Source: Paragordius varius
Taxonomy: Eukaryota; Nematomorpha
Assembly: GCA_964247055.1 (NCBI GenBank)
Contig: OZ176053.1
Span: forward strand, 4,340,001 to 4,404,000
DNA: 64,000 bases
Reading direction: 5' to 3'
Under the pieces are notes generated by a model. It was given only the letters and a program-made list of their open reading frames with translations. It did not search any database and was not told where the DNA came from. Positions 38,601-53,000 of this stretch are shown here, piece by piece. Both the position numbers and the translations under genes were made by a program. The stretch's first letter is position 1. Each line of letters opens with the position of its first letter.

Positions 38601-41335
38601 CCCTATGCAGAGACTTCACAAGTCCTGATACAATTTAAGTTTACCCTTGACCAAAAAAAGGAAAAAATATACACACTTAAGTGTATATTTTTTAGTTGCC
38701 AGTAAAGAAAATTTTTGTAAATAAATTTATGATTATATTTTTATTCTATATAAATTTTACAACATAATCCATTTTTAGCAATATATGATTGTTGGATAAC
38801 ATTTTTGCAAAAATCTGCCATAAAAAATTAAAATATAAATTATTAATTACAAACCTTCACTAGATGTATCACGAAACATGGGAGGTGCAATATTTTGTTG
38901 AGACATATTGGCATAAGCAGCAATCATTTGGGATAATTGTAATTTACCTATTGCAATAGGTTTGAATATATAATGATTAAAAATAATATTCTTTGTGAGA
39001 ACATATGAATGCAGACATGGTCATAAACAGTCATAATACCAAAGATCCAAAAAATATCAACCAGTCAAATGGATTGTAATAGCTTCAATAACCAATTCAA
39101 TAAAATTTTATAATTTCGCAATTTTTGACATCAAGTTTTATACCATTATTTTAATATGTTAAATCAAGTTGCAAATATATGTTTCAAAGTTTTTAACTTG
39201 TAGCTTTTATAAGCGGTCACCAACACGTTTATTATAAAACTTATAAATTGCATGCCCAATTTTAAATTTAAAAACGGAAAGAGTGATACCTGTAATGGAT
39301 GGGGTGCTTGTATTGCTAGCTCGTATAGATGAGGCCATAAGAGGACCCAAACCGCTGCTTGTAACTAAGGTTGATGCTGATGAACCAGACGTGGCCATTG
39401 AAGCGAGATACGAGGAAACTTTTTTTATATATACCATTTACATTTTCAAATTCTGCCTTAAACAATTCAAATTCACCCTTAAATAAAATTTTTTTAAAAT
39501 CAAAAATTACCTATTTTATTATATATTTTTGAAAAAAAAATATGTTTTAAAATAAAACAATATTGAAAAAATAAAAAACTATGCAATAATATATTTCATA
39601 TTAATAATAAATTATATTAGTTCGAAAACAAATAATTTTTTTAGGGTGAATTTGAATTGTTTAAGGGTGAATTTGAACTGAAAATGGTATGTAATATTTA
39701 TTTAAGGAAAAAAATTTAATTATGCAAGGATAGACAAAATCATTCTGATTTTTTTCTACATATATATATTTTTTTCTTGATTAATTAAGATCTTATAAAA
39801 AAATTAGGTGTCAAATAACATTTCATGGAATATTTCAATTTTCATAGTATTTTAACAGGTAAGTTGATATACCTGATGCCATAAAAGCTTCAGAAAAAGA
39901 CATGTTCGATAACAATGCGGCCAACATTTGATTGTTTGGTGGGAAGGTTTGAGAAACTAGAAAACATGCAACACATTGAATTACTGTTGACATAGGCGAT
40001 TGCTTATTTTTTAAGACTTAAAACAAACATAAATTTCTAACAATATTTGACTTATTTATGGGTTGAAAATTTTGACCTAATAAAGACAATTAACTTTTAC
40101 ATCAGATTGAAAACGAACAATTACCATTCGAAAGTTTCAATTGCGCTCTTTCAAATGATATAAAAACATGTCTTTATATTCAAAACTTTAATTTTGAAAA
40201 CGGATAAAACTGAGTGAGAAAAAACTTAAAAAAACAACTTTGATTTGATCCAGAGCTTGTATTCAACATGACTGATAAAAGGTCTGAAAGCCATTGCTGT
40301 TGATTAACATTGGTGCTGGATTGTTGTGATGATTGAGATGTGAGGGATGTTAACAAATGGTTGAATGGAAGATTGCTAGACCATGTTCCACCTAGAAAGT
40401 TATAGGTAGGGATAATTGTATAGATATCGTCTAATAATCCCTTTTTCCATATTTTTTATGAATGTTAAAATTTGTCAGCTATCGCTTTTCGTTTACGATA
40501 ATCAATTTTAACATTATTCTTGCACATTCAGCTTATTAAAATGGCTTACTAATATTTTTGTAATACACGCAAATTATCGTTTACTATTGAAAGTAAATTT
40601 TTTCAAATGTAAAATATATCTTAAAAAACTTGAATAAATATGGAATAAAAAATATTTAAATGAAATTTATCAGAGGTTTATATGTGAAACACCTTTATTA
40701 CTCCTTCTTAATTAGAGTAATAAATAAGCAGACAAAACGTAAAAAACAAAAAGACAACTATAGATTTTAAGACATGATAATTTCCTACATTACCTATATA
40801 CATATGAATGAAATATATTGAGTGTTTCACGAAAATTAACATCTTTGCTATTCCTTGTTTTTCCACCCACGAAAGATAGGTTAACCAGTACTCAGAAAAT
40901 ATGGTTGTAAAATACATAATTGAGTGTGTTACCAATTTACATCTGCTCGATTCTTATTTTGCGATCCAATAACGATTAATAATAAAAACATGAATGTATT
41001 TTAATAAAAAATATTTGTCTTTTTACATTTCGTCATGCATACCTTGATTCGACCCAAATTGCTGTTGTTGCTGTTTTGCAGTCATAGCTGCCAACATCAG
41101 CTGATTCAACAGCTGTTGTTGCTGGGAGGATGCCGTCGTCGTGGTAGATCTTTGACCGGCTGATCCCATGAATGAAGGAGGAGGAGGGTATGGACCCATA
41201 TGGTGGGGACCATGTGGTGGAAGAGGTGGGAAGAAAGGCGCCCCCGCTGAAAGGGTGGGGGCAGCTGTGCCCAATGCTGATTTATTGGCACTAGTTTGTC
41301 CTATTGATATAGTATGATTAATAATATTGCCAATA

Positions 41336-41371
<36 letters not shown>

Positions 41372-44300
41372 ACAAAGATCATTATTATTGGCTTATATAA
41401 TAGTAATAAAGAGTGAAAAAAATAATTTTGCGTCAATATGTATTGCTTTTTGAATATGCTATGATTAATCTGATAATTCTTCATATTATATATGTGTGTG
41501 TAATGTAATATATGGTTATTAAAAATTTTTATGTGTAATTATGAAATGAGGTCTAAGACAGTTTTTGTTCTATTATTATGCCGGTAGCTAAGAGTTAAAA
41601 GGTAAACTAAGGCCCGATGTAATATAAATTTAACTAAGATCTAATACATATCTAAATAAATACATCTATACTTTAACATAAAAAATAGCTCATGATGTAG
41701 CGATAAAGGTTAAAATAAGAATATAAATTCTATACTGATTGTAAAAGAAAATATTTGATTATTAGAGCTCTAAAAGACGCATAGTGTGTATTTATCATTA
41801 GTCTATAGATTTATGAAATTTTTTGTATATTTTGCGTAACTCAGAATAAAATATTCTACACTCATTGATTAATAAAAGAAGATACATAAAATAATAATAA
41901 ACCAAAACACAAATACCTTAGATTTATATCTATATAGACTTTAATTTTGGATTTTAGCATTGTCGATTAAAAAAAGTAAAATCATGTTCCTTAATACTTT
42001 TTATATACCTGTTTCGGATGTACCCATATTTTGCAGGTAAGAATTAAGCAAAAATCCATTAAAGCCAGTAGTATCATTTTTAGAAACACCCATGCCCAAC
42101 ATATTAGCAGCAGGCCCGGAAGCCAATTGCTGCTGTTGTTCATTATTAAACATTGACATGAGTAACCTAAAATCAGTATTATGTGATTGATTTCATTTAA
42201 AATGTAGAATCAAGAATGTAAAATTCTTATTCATCAATAAAAAAATTATCTGAGGTCAATGGCATTGCTTCCAATTAAGAATATATATAAATAAACATTC
42301 ATAATTGTGATTCAGACATTTGAATTCGCCACATTTTCAGGCGTCAATATTGACTTGTGATATATAGACTACAGAAGCCACTATACTATATATACATCAA
42401 ATTTTATTAAAATTAAGTGTATATATATGTTACCATTTTATTGCACACAATATAAAAACTTTGTCTAGCAAAAATAATCTTTAACCAAAATGGTAAAAAT
42501 CTAGAAATCTCAAAAAAAGGGCCAAAGCCAAACATACTTTGAAGATTGCAGCGAAGGTGGAAGTAAGGATTTAGGGAATGAGGGAGGCGGAGGGGGCGGT
42601 ATTTGAGTGTGTTGATTTTGTGTGTCATGTTGCGCGGGTCCCACCGGAGGCATAAGCAATACACTGGCTAAATTGATTAGCCTTGTCCGATATCGTTGTA
42701 AATCTTGACGCGTTTCACGTGCCAACGTCTGCACATTATAATTACAGTCATGTATGTATCCTTTATTTTATCAAATATTTATTTTTTTTTCTCGTTAAAT
42801 GGGTATAAATATTTGGTAACGAATAGAAAAAACAAAAACTCTATGGTATTAACAAATCATATTCATCAAAAAAGTATAAGGATTACCATTTCCATTCTTT
42901 ACCAAAGATTTAAACCCATTTGAGGAAAAAAATATCTTTTTGATAAAACTAAGGATACATCACTGTAAGAGAGTTTTTCATTTTTATTAAGTCGAGTAAT
43001 ATTTATTAATAATTTTAGCTTATAGACAGGCGCTTTACACTTTGTTTACATTTAGTGTGAACATGTACAACCTCCTTTAATAATGAGCTTTTTATATAAA
43101 CTACAGCGTTTATAAACTATGGGATCATGCTAATCATCATAAAATTTTCCCTTTATATATGGTCCTAGTATTTATAATTACACCTTGACACAAACTTAAT
43201 AGTTTGTGCGTATTTTGAAATTTTCATGATGGGGATAAAATGTAATACAAAAATTGAATCATATATTTTTTATATATTATATATTTTTAAAATAGGGTAA
43301 TCATACGTTTATTAAGCCATATTTTTTCTTACTAAAAGAGTCATTATGTAGGGGGTCTACTGTATATATCGCTGGTTTTTTTTCATTTATTGCAAGATAG
43401 CATTTACAAAAATAATTGACACAAAATTATTGATGCATATACAAACAAGTTAAGTTAAAAGATTTACTTCACTCACTGTTGGTATTTGAAAATATATAAT
43501 TATAATGAAAAACTAGCATATAATAATATGTTCTAAAATAAAAAAACGCGAATATATATTAATAATGCTATTTTTGTATTTTGCCAACATTATTTTTCCA
43601 AAACGCTTTATGATAGTTAACATACAATGTCATTATTACATAAATTTTTAATGACAAATAATTAGGTAAAATGTACAGTCAAACTTCTTTTTGGGAAAAA
43701 GGACGCATTAAAAAGTCCCACACTAAAGAAATTTTACCATTTACAATTCAATTACACCCTTAAACAATTCAAATTCACCCTCGAACAATTTATATTCACC
43801 CTAAAATAAATTATGTGTTTTTCAAGATCAAAAATTACTCATATTTTTTTATATTGACAAAATAAAATTTTGTTAAAACTAAAATAATACTGAAAAAATA
43901 AAAAAACCATGCCATTAAGATATATTTTATATTAAGGAGGAGTAACCCGAAAATACATATATATATATTTTTTTAGGGTGAATTTTAATTGTTCGAGGCT
44001 GAATTTGAATTGTTCAAAGGTGAATTTGAATTGTTCAAAGGTGAATTTGAATTGTTTAAGGGTGAATTTGAATTGTAAATGGTATATATATTTAGTATGA
44101 ACTATACGCTTATATCCAGCGCAAAATTTTTGCATAACATTTCAATCTCAAATTTTAGGTTAAGTTTCATCTCTGGTTCCTGATGGATTTCAGCCAAAAT
44201 ATACATAATTGACATAGTCCATGGATTGGGTGGGCGGAAAACCTACACCATAAAAATAAATTAATAAACTTTTTTACATGGTTAAAAAAATTGTGAAATG

Positions 44301-47300
44301 ACTTTGAGTTGTTACGTATAATGGGGAATAAAAATTGATAAAAAAGATAGTTATATATAATTAGGAGGAAATTAAAATATATAATTGACAAATTGTAACA
44401 ATTATTTTACACGAATAGTGAAAGTTTATGAAAAAAATGTGCTTTTTTTACTTATTAAGTTTTTTATTAAGATTCATCAAAATAGTGTGTACCTTAGATT
44501 TCATGCAGGACTCCATAACTTTAGCAACGAACGGTACAACATATAACAATTCTTGTACGCCTTTTATAGCTGAATCCAAAACCAATTGTTTCAAATCAAG
44601 TTCCTATTTAAAATAATATTAAGATGAGATTTAATATAAAATACATTTATGCAATTCAATTAAAAATAATATAAAATAAAATGATTACTGATTGTAAAAG
44701 CGGTTTATTTTTGGCTATTGTAAGGAGGCCCAACCAATGACCCAAATTTTTGAGTAGTGAGCGATCAGAAAAATTTCCGGCAGATTTATCATTTTTAAGG
44801 ACAATCTATGGTAGAAATTTCGTATAGTAGTAAAAAATATATATAAATTAGATGGCAGTTAACAAATTGGTAATATATGATATAAGTTGGGCATATCATG
44901 CCTATAAGTGCAAACATAATAACTGGGATGCCGAAGTTGTTGATAAAGAAGAAAAAATAGCAAAAGAATATTAAAGGAAACTTTTTATTAATATAATGAA
45001 CAGAAATAGAAAGATATCAACAATTTAAAAAGCATTACAATTTTTTTCTTAATAACATTACACACATGTTCTTTTAGTTTTATTTTTCATTAAATTTAAT
45101 TTATACTTTTAGATAAAATGACAAAGATTACTTGTAGTAATAGAAAATTCACTTTAATAAATAATTCATTCAACTATAGCTAAATTATAATCCCAATATC
45201 AATATAAATTAATTATTGAAAAAAACAAGACCATTTAGAGTAAAAAATCAAATCACTCTCATTAATACATAATATATTACCTTGATGTATTTAAAGGTGT
45301 CTGAAATTATTGACATATTTAGTTTCGGCATCTTGATACAATCCAAGAATGAAGCATACAGTGAGTGAAAATTATTTTCAATACTGGCCCGTTTATTTAC
45401 AATGTAACGAGATATCCAGGGTACTAGTAATTCATCAGAGAGGATTTCATTTATTTCTTCCGTCTATAGATTTGATATAACGTTAAAATATAATTATATA
45501 ATATAACGGTGATTAAAATAAAAGTAATATTAAAAAAATTATAATCAACCATTAATCCTAATACCCATATTGATATTGTGTGCAAAAATTTTGTGTTTAA
45601 TACTATCTAATTTAGTTCATCAAATATAAAATATAATTCAAAGGGGGTTTGTACTATAATTATTTATTTATAAAGGAGCAACACTTTAACAAAAATCTTA
45701 TTACCAAGCAAAAATTAATATACAAAAAATTCAAAAAGTTTTTTAACATGGATAGAAAAAAAACTAATTATTTATAGGATATATACACGACATACCTTTT
45801 GTGCCATATTATTTTCGGATAAATTGTTGAAAAGAAACGCTAATTTATCTTGTACGCTTTCAGATGGCTCAATGATAGTTTCCGTTTTTACAGGGATGCT
45901 TGCATCCTGTTTATCGATTTCATTCAGCAATTCCTCTTCACTTTGTTCCATAGCCTATTAAAAAACGAATTCATATAAAAAAAATATAATTTAACATTTA
46001 TGTAATGACGGGTTATGGAGGGATTTATAAGGGTTCATCCAAATAAATAATTTTAAAATTTTGAAATTGAAATATATAAGTGAAAAAAAATAATTATAAA
46101 CAATACTAATACAAATTTAAACAATTAAATTAGTTGTTGCATATATTTACATTTATTGCAAAACAAGAATGCTTAAGACTATGAATAATTGATAAGCGAT
46201 TAAAATAAATCCCTATTAGTATATACTCACATAACTTTTAAAAAATGTAAACTTGAATTACAGTAAAAATTAAATGATAAAGCTAAAATGGTAGAAACTA
46301 AATGACAAATATATTTAAGCCATATTAAATAAAACGATTTTTTCGAAATAACATATCCGTTTGCATGCAAATTAAGGAGTTAAATTTGTGATAATTCTAA
46401 TTAATATAATTTATGTAGAAAAATCATGGTTATTAAAAGTATGGCTCTATCATGAAAAAATATTTGTCGTTTAGCTTTTACATTATGTCTGTATAATAAT
46501 CATTTCAGCTGTAAGTATCAAAATTCTATAAAATCAAACATTTATAAACGCAATCATATGTGGGTTATCCAGGTATTGTTGGACATTTAGAGCCGGGACG
46601 CCAACTTTTTTGCCCGTTAAATGATTCAGGGCTAAAATGGCTAGTTGAGAACTTGAATTAACTAGGACAGATGTTGAAGTTATGCTTAGCGAAGTGGTGG
46701 TACAGCTGGTACTAATATTTAAGGAAAGCATGTTTGCCAAAGTTGATGTTGATGAAGTATTAGTAATAAGAGAAAAGTTTGAAGAAACAAAATTTGCCGG
46801 GGCTTGAGATGTAATGTTATTGCTATTGTTGACCATCATTTGACTAAACATTTGAGCTGAAAGGGTATTCATAAAGTTTGCCATATTACTGCTTGTATTG
46901 GCTACGCTCGATGATACGATTGATGAATTGATTCTATGTATGCACAATATTAAAATATTAATTTTAAACCCACCAAATATATTATTGAGGTAAAGATTGG
47001 AAAAATCATTCATTTTATAGACCTTTAGTATTACTTTTTCGCGAATACAATATGGGTGTAAAAATTTTGTTGTTTTTTAAGCAAAATGAATAGCATGTTG
47101 AAAATGCCTCTAAATATCCGTTTAATTAAATGTTTTAATAAAATATATTTTTCGACATTAATAGTTGATGATGTTTGTAATTTTTTTTATTGATGTTTTT
47201 TCAAAAAATTTGACTGTATATAATTAAAACTCTATAATAAAAACTCTTAAAAGGTAATTTTAATAAAAACAACACTAACGTAAAAGTGGGAGATGTAGAT

Positions 47301-49994
47301 GATTTAGTAATTTGCACCGAACAAGACACGACTGTTATATTTGCGGAACTCATTAATGGATTGAGGGATGCCATATTACCAAATTTATCAAACGTACTTG
47401 CGTTAACGTTATTTAATTGGTTAGCTAGGTCGAAAAAATTAAATCAAAATCGAAAGATTTGGGTTTTTTACATAATTTATACAACAATTATTATATTAAA
47501 TATATTATATATGTATATGGAGTAAGTTGAAGGTGATTTAGGGTCACAAATGCTTTGGAAATTTAAGACACCTAAAAATCAACGTGAAAATCTGGCACCA
47601 CGTTTTTATAGGAGTAGAGTAATTTAATCATTTAAACTACTTTATAATAAAGTTTTATAATTAACTTTTGCCAAAATTTGTTCAAAAATTAAATGCAATA
47701 AATCTAAATTAATCCATACCCTTAAGATTGAAAATAATATTACATAAAACAAAAATTAATTAAAATAATAACATTTTAATCATCTCGGATTTATAAAATA
47801 TATAAGCTATTTGATATTTTATCATATTAATATAAAGTTAATTGAATAATTACTTAATGTATTAATACTGATCGGACTAAAACTTTTAGAAGGGTTCGGA
47901 GGTGCGACCCTTAAATTGGAAGGAATTTCTTCACCCTTTATTCCGCGTTCAATGTACTACAATAAATAGTAAATAATATGGATTCCATAAAATAGAGTTA
48001 AAATATAATTAATTAAGGACATTTTTATAATAAAAAAAATTAAATCATTGATTTTAAATAATTTATATGATTACAATATTAAAAATAAGATGGTGGGAGT
48101 TATAAATATACATATGTTATTTAAGTTGCTTAAAAACCAAGGTAGTATGGATTTTAATTATTTGAATTTTTGACTTCAAAGGTATAACAAAATTAGCGTC
48201 CTTAATATTGTTTTATTAAATGGCAAACGTATATGATTTATGAATATTGGCCAACATATGGTTTAAAAATCTAACGTTAGTTATCTAAACCTAAAATAAT
48301 ATTCCATATATAACTATATTTAACATTATTTTTAACAAGCTGCCTTATTATACAAATATTTCAAATATTTTCCCAAAACTTATAATAATAATTACAAAAA
48401 AATACGTACCTCTTTCAAATATGGCGGAAATTCTTCACTATAATGCGGAAGGCTAGCTATAAGCATGCAAAATGATCCATAATCCTTGAGTTGTTCTTTA
48501 AACGTATCTAAGGCAGTTAAGCCAAATGTACGCATTTTATCAGATTTTGGTTTTCGAAGTGCTTCCAAAACAAATTTTAAAGCAATACCTGTGGTGGATA
48601 AACATATGGTGATGTAGAAAAAATAAAAATGCGAAAAAATATATATTTTGATTGTTATAACAACGTAAAAAAGTAAAAAAATAATCAGTTATTAATTTTG
48701 ATAAATAAATAAAGGTCACATGTAATCGGTGGTGTTATCAAACAACAAATAAGAGTAAAATAAAAAAATTTTACCATATTTGTACAGTACAATACAATTT
48801 ATTTTTCTAAACCGATTTTTGCCTACATTTATCAGGGAATGAAGCGAAAAAAAATGTCCAAAAATCATATTTATCTCATAATAATTTTAAATTCTAAATA
48901 TATACTTAATCCAATATAGTTGCATATTCCCTTATCTATTATTCCACCAAACAAACAGCTAGTAATGTGGAGTTCTTTATCAGGGTACGTTGGGAAAAAG
49001 CGATATTCTTCAAACAAATTACGTATCATGCAGGCAAAAACTTCCTATTTTACATACAACATATCAATAAAATATTCATGTGTGTTGTTAACATTATGTC
49101 ATATTTGAAAATTGACAATATAAAAAATTAAAGATATATTGGTCTTAAAAACTATGAATGCATTATTACCAAAATTGAAAACATTTTTAAGTAAATTCCG
49201 GTAAAAAAATTTAGAATAATTAAAAAAAATTATCATTATCAAATGTAATTACAATTACTATTGGAAAGTTTTAAAACCTATTCCATGGCATAATTTTGTT
49301 TTATAAATTTATTTCTAAAAATATTTGCATCAAAATATTATTTGAGTAATGACCGTAAATGATTGCATTTATAGCTGTGTAAGACTTGTTATTAATAAAA
49401 CGGTAAAATTATTTAATATATTGTGCGATACATGTTAAACTTAGCAAAAGCAAACGCTTTTTGTTAAAAAAAGTTGAAAACATAAAAGGAATTTAATGCA
49501 TCACCTATTGTTTACAATGCATGACAAAAATTTTAAGCGTAGTTATTAAAAAAAATTCCAAAATTCTTATAGTAAACTATTTAAAACATTGACTTTTGTA
49601 CATTCATATCTCTTAGCAAATAAATACCATTTTTTAACCCTTAAAAACCACACTAATGAAAACATTGAATCTTCATAATAAAATCTCAATTGTTAGTTTA
49701 TATATATACCATTTACAATTCAAATTCACCCTTAAACAATTCAAATTCACCCTTGAATAATTCGAATTCACCTTAAATTGAAATTCCCCTTCAAATAAAT
49801 TATATGTTTTTAAGATTAAAAATTGCCTATATTTTTACATATTTTTTAAAATAAAATTCTGTTTTAAATTTAAATAATACTGAGAAATAATTTTCATAAT
49901 ATATTTTATATTAATAATGAGTTATATTAGGATAACACATAATTTATTTTTAGGGTGAATTTGAATTGTTCAAGGGTGAAATTGAACTGTAAAT

Positions 49995-50030
<36 letters not shown>

Positions 50031-53000
50031 CTTTCTCTCCGATCTCCACTTTCTTTGAATCGTTTTAACATGCACAAAAAATCGCTCAAACACATAATGG
50101 GATGAGGCGGTCTATTGTAAATGCGTTGGAAATAGGCATTGGCCTCATCCTCAATATCTTTACGGAAACTGGTCATATTGACGTCCGGAAACATGGCTGC
50201 TAAATCGAGTGCAATATTGTTTGGATTCATGGGGTTATTCAAAGAAGAATTATTCATACCTATAGATTTATACAAATAAAAACACTTCTTTAGAAAAGGA
50301 GACGAGATATCGTGGTATTTTAAAAAAATTTACATTTAAATATTTAATTTCCTGTTAAAGCCATTATTTTAATTTGTAGTTATATCAAAATGTGTGAAAT
50401 TCATCTAATAATGTATAAAAAATGATTTGTATTTGTGAAAATACGTGGTAAAAATATAGATATACACTTTTTCATTCACCAACATGATTTCAAAAAAAAC
50501 ATATTTTAAAGTCATATTTTAAGGCTTACGATTTTTTTATTGAACAAATGTTGTTTTTTGAACAAAACGTTCTATTTTAAATAAGAAATTTTTAAAAAAA
50601 CACAATATTCGAAATATTTTAAAAAAGATCAAAATACAAATTTAATAATGTACCTCCATCACGATCACTGTCCATAATGATGGTCAAATCATATGGTTCC
50701 CTCTTTCCTAAAATATAAATAAAGTCATATATAATACATAATTATATATGTAAAACAAATAGAACATTATTTAAATATCTTATTTAATATAACATAAATC
50801 AAATAAAAATGTCATGGTTAATTGTTCTCCTATTTTTTATTTCTTAATCACTAATATTATTTTCACAAAATAATTACAAAAAAACCACCTCTATGCTGTT
50901 TGGTCAACATATTTTCCAATAGTATAGATTCCAACGTGTTCTTAATAATCTGATTATTTTGCATGTTGAGATTTGCATTGCTAGGATTATCATTAATTTT
51001 AAGCGTGGATAATAATTGATCCATGAGTAAAAGGGTTGTGGCAGCCGTATTATTTGTGTTATTTGTTGTTCTCATGTTATCTAAATATATGATAATGAAA
51101 AAATCATAAATTTTAATTTATGCGGCATCATGAAAAAAACCCCGCTAAAAAAAATTTTCTCATTAATCATTTATAAAAATGATTCACTTAAAATATAAAA
51201 AGAAATTTTGGAATAATTAATTTATGGGAAAAGGGTGGGAAAAATAAGATTTATAATTACTCATGCGGATAAAGTGACGAAAAATAAAGAGTCATGATTT
51301 ACAAAAAAACCCTGAAAAAAGGGCCAGCTTACAAAAATAATTGGCACAAAAAAGTTTGACTATTTATTTTTCATAGTTTTAAGTTTGATTAAATGCCATA
51401 AGTTAAAAATAGTAAAATATGTCAAATCCGAATTAGTAATTATTATATAATTCAAATAAAATTGTACCTTGTGGTGTGTATTGTGGTTGTGGAATATTAA
51501 CATTAGGCATTAATGAGGGTAGGGAAAGTCCATTTCTTGATAACGGTTTTAATCCTAAAAAATTTTTCAAATTAAACTATAAATTATGAAAAAAATATTT
51601 ATTTTTAAATTATTAAATAATACAAAACATTTAAATCATTTACAAACCAAACTATAAATAAGATTTTATTAAATAGGGCCAAAATATTAATCCCAAAATG
51701 CCGACTTAAAAATCAGTATTTTTGGTAAAGTTTAATAATACTTAGTTAATATATTTATATTGTAAAATATATAAAACAAAAATTTTAAAATTAAATAAAC
51801 ATTACAGATAAAGTAATTAGCAATTAACCTAATTTTGGGCTTTGTGAGACAATTGATGCATTCATAAGGCTAGGTGCGTTTCTAAAACATAAAAAAAACA
51901 TGTATTTTTCATTAAAGTTTCAATTATTAATAATCATAATGAGGGATGATGTATAGTAAGCAAACCTTTGTAATTTCATAGAGTTGGACAGAAGGGCATT
52001 CAAAACATCCAATAAATCTTGACTGATTGTAATGTTTGGTTGATTGTGACCACCTTTGCCAAATATTCCCATGCCTGTGTGTATGTATTCACAACAATTT
52101 AATTTTGTTTTTTAAAATTTGTTGGAAATAAAATAAAAAGCTTGAAAATTTTGATTCACGAATGTTTGTCAAATTGTATACATTATGTCGGAAACCGTAA
52201 ACGTGCCAGTTTTTTGTTCTAGTTTCCATATATCAATTTTTGGCCCAAGTTCCGGCGGTTAAAAGCAATTTCGGTAAAAAATGATTATTTTCGGGGGGAA
52301 TTATAATAATTTGCCAAAATTTTAATTTCCCGTTTAATTAATATCTAAAAATAAGTTTAAATTTCGGTTCATTTTTGGTATTGTGAAATAACTCAAAGAT
52401 AATACATTACTAAATATAACGTAGAAATTGATTTTATGCTTGATTTCTACTTTTACGGATTGAATAAAAACGGTAGAAAAAAATCAACCCAACATTATAT
52501 AAAAAATTGTAAAAAAAACCGGAACAAATCGCAGTATCACATATGGTAAAAACAGTTCCGCGGAATCATTTTAGCATATTATTATATGTATTGATACTTA
52601 AATCTTTTAACTATTTTTATACAATGATTTGGCGTGTAAAAAATGAAATCACTTAATATATAAATAAATGGATCCACTATATTATTTACAAAGATATTCA
52701 AGCCCAAAAACTTACCAAAAAGATCTTATAATTGTCTAACCCAGTGATGCTCAAGCCGGGGCGCTAAAAGTACTTTTTATGGCCCCAATTATTTTTAAAT
52801 TTTTTAATGTATTTATTTGGAGTGCAAAAATTTGCAAACGTATCAAACTGCTATAAAAATTTTATATCAGTATTATGGACCATGAAAAAAGTAACATTTT
52901 ATTACTTTTTAGGAAATTTTTGGCAAGTACCACAATCTAACCAGTTAATTTTTAAACACAAAAAAATAAAAATAAAATACCCATAGATTCTGTTATAGGG

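Larger units (their letters stand above)
38855..42728 (-). other. CNOT1: CNOT1 exons 33-39: expanded linker between MIF4G and CNOT9-binding domains
   Basis: Exons: 42728-42538, 42166-42009, 41300-41043, 40391-40239, 39956-39873, 39418-39290, 38947-38855 (residues 1541-1895). About 355 residues rich in Gln, Ser, Thr, Pro and Met, with runs such as PPPPPP, QQQQ and QQQQQ. The human protein has well under 100 residues here. Exons 38 and 39 have open frames and consistent phases but no homology, so some could be alternative. Confidence 0.8.
46540..50259 (-). other. CNOT1: CNOT1 exons 22-27: TTP-binding HEAT domain and linker 2
   Basis: Exons: 50259-50030, 49044-48906, 48588-48410, 47956-47854, 47424-47280, 46933-46540 (residues about 909-1305). 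Landmarks: [65 protein letters not shown]. Exon 27 is a 131-residue Ser/Thr/Asn-rich linker ending in [15 protein letters not shown], which aligns with the family's GVSFKKDVPPSIN region. Confidence 0.92.

Noticed and set aside
41106-41291. 61-codon minus frame rich in Pro and His
   Set aside because: Alternative frame of CNOT1 exon 35; the exon's true frame is fixed by phase with exons 34 and 36.
43932-44135. Repeat protein reading [11 protein letters not shown]
   Set aside because: It is the translation of tandem subrepeats in MITE copy E.
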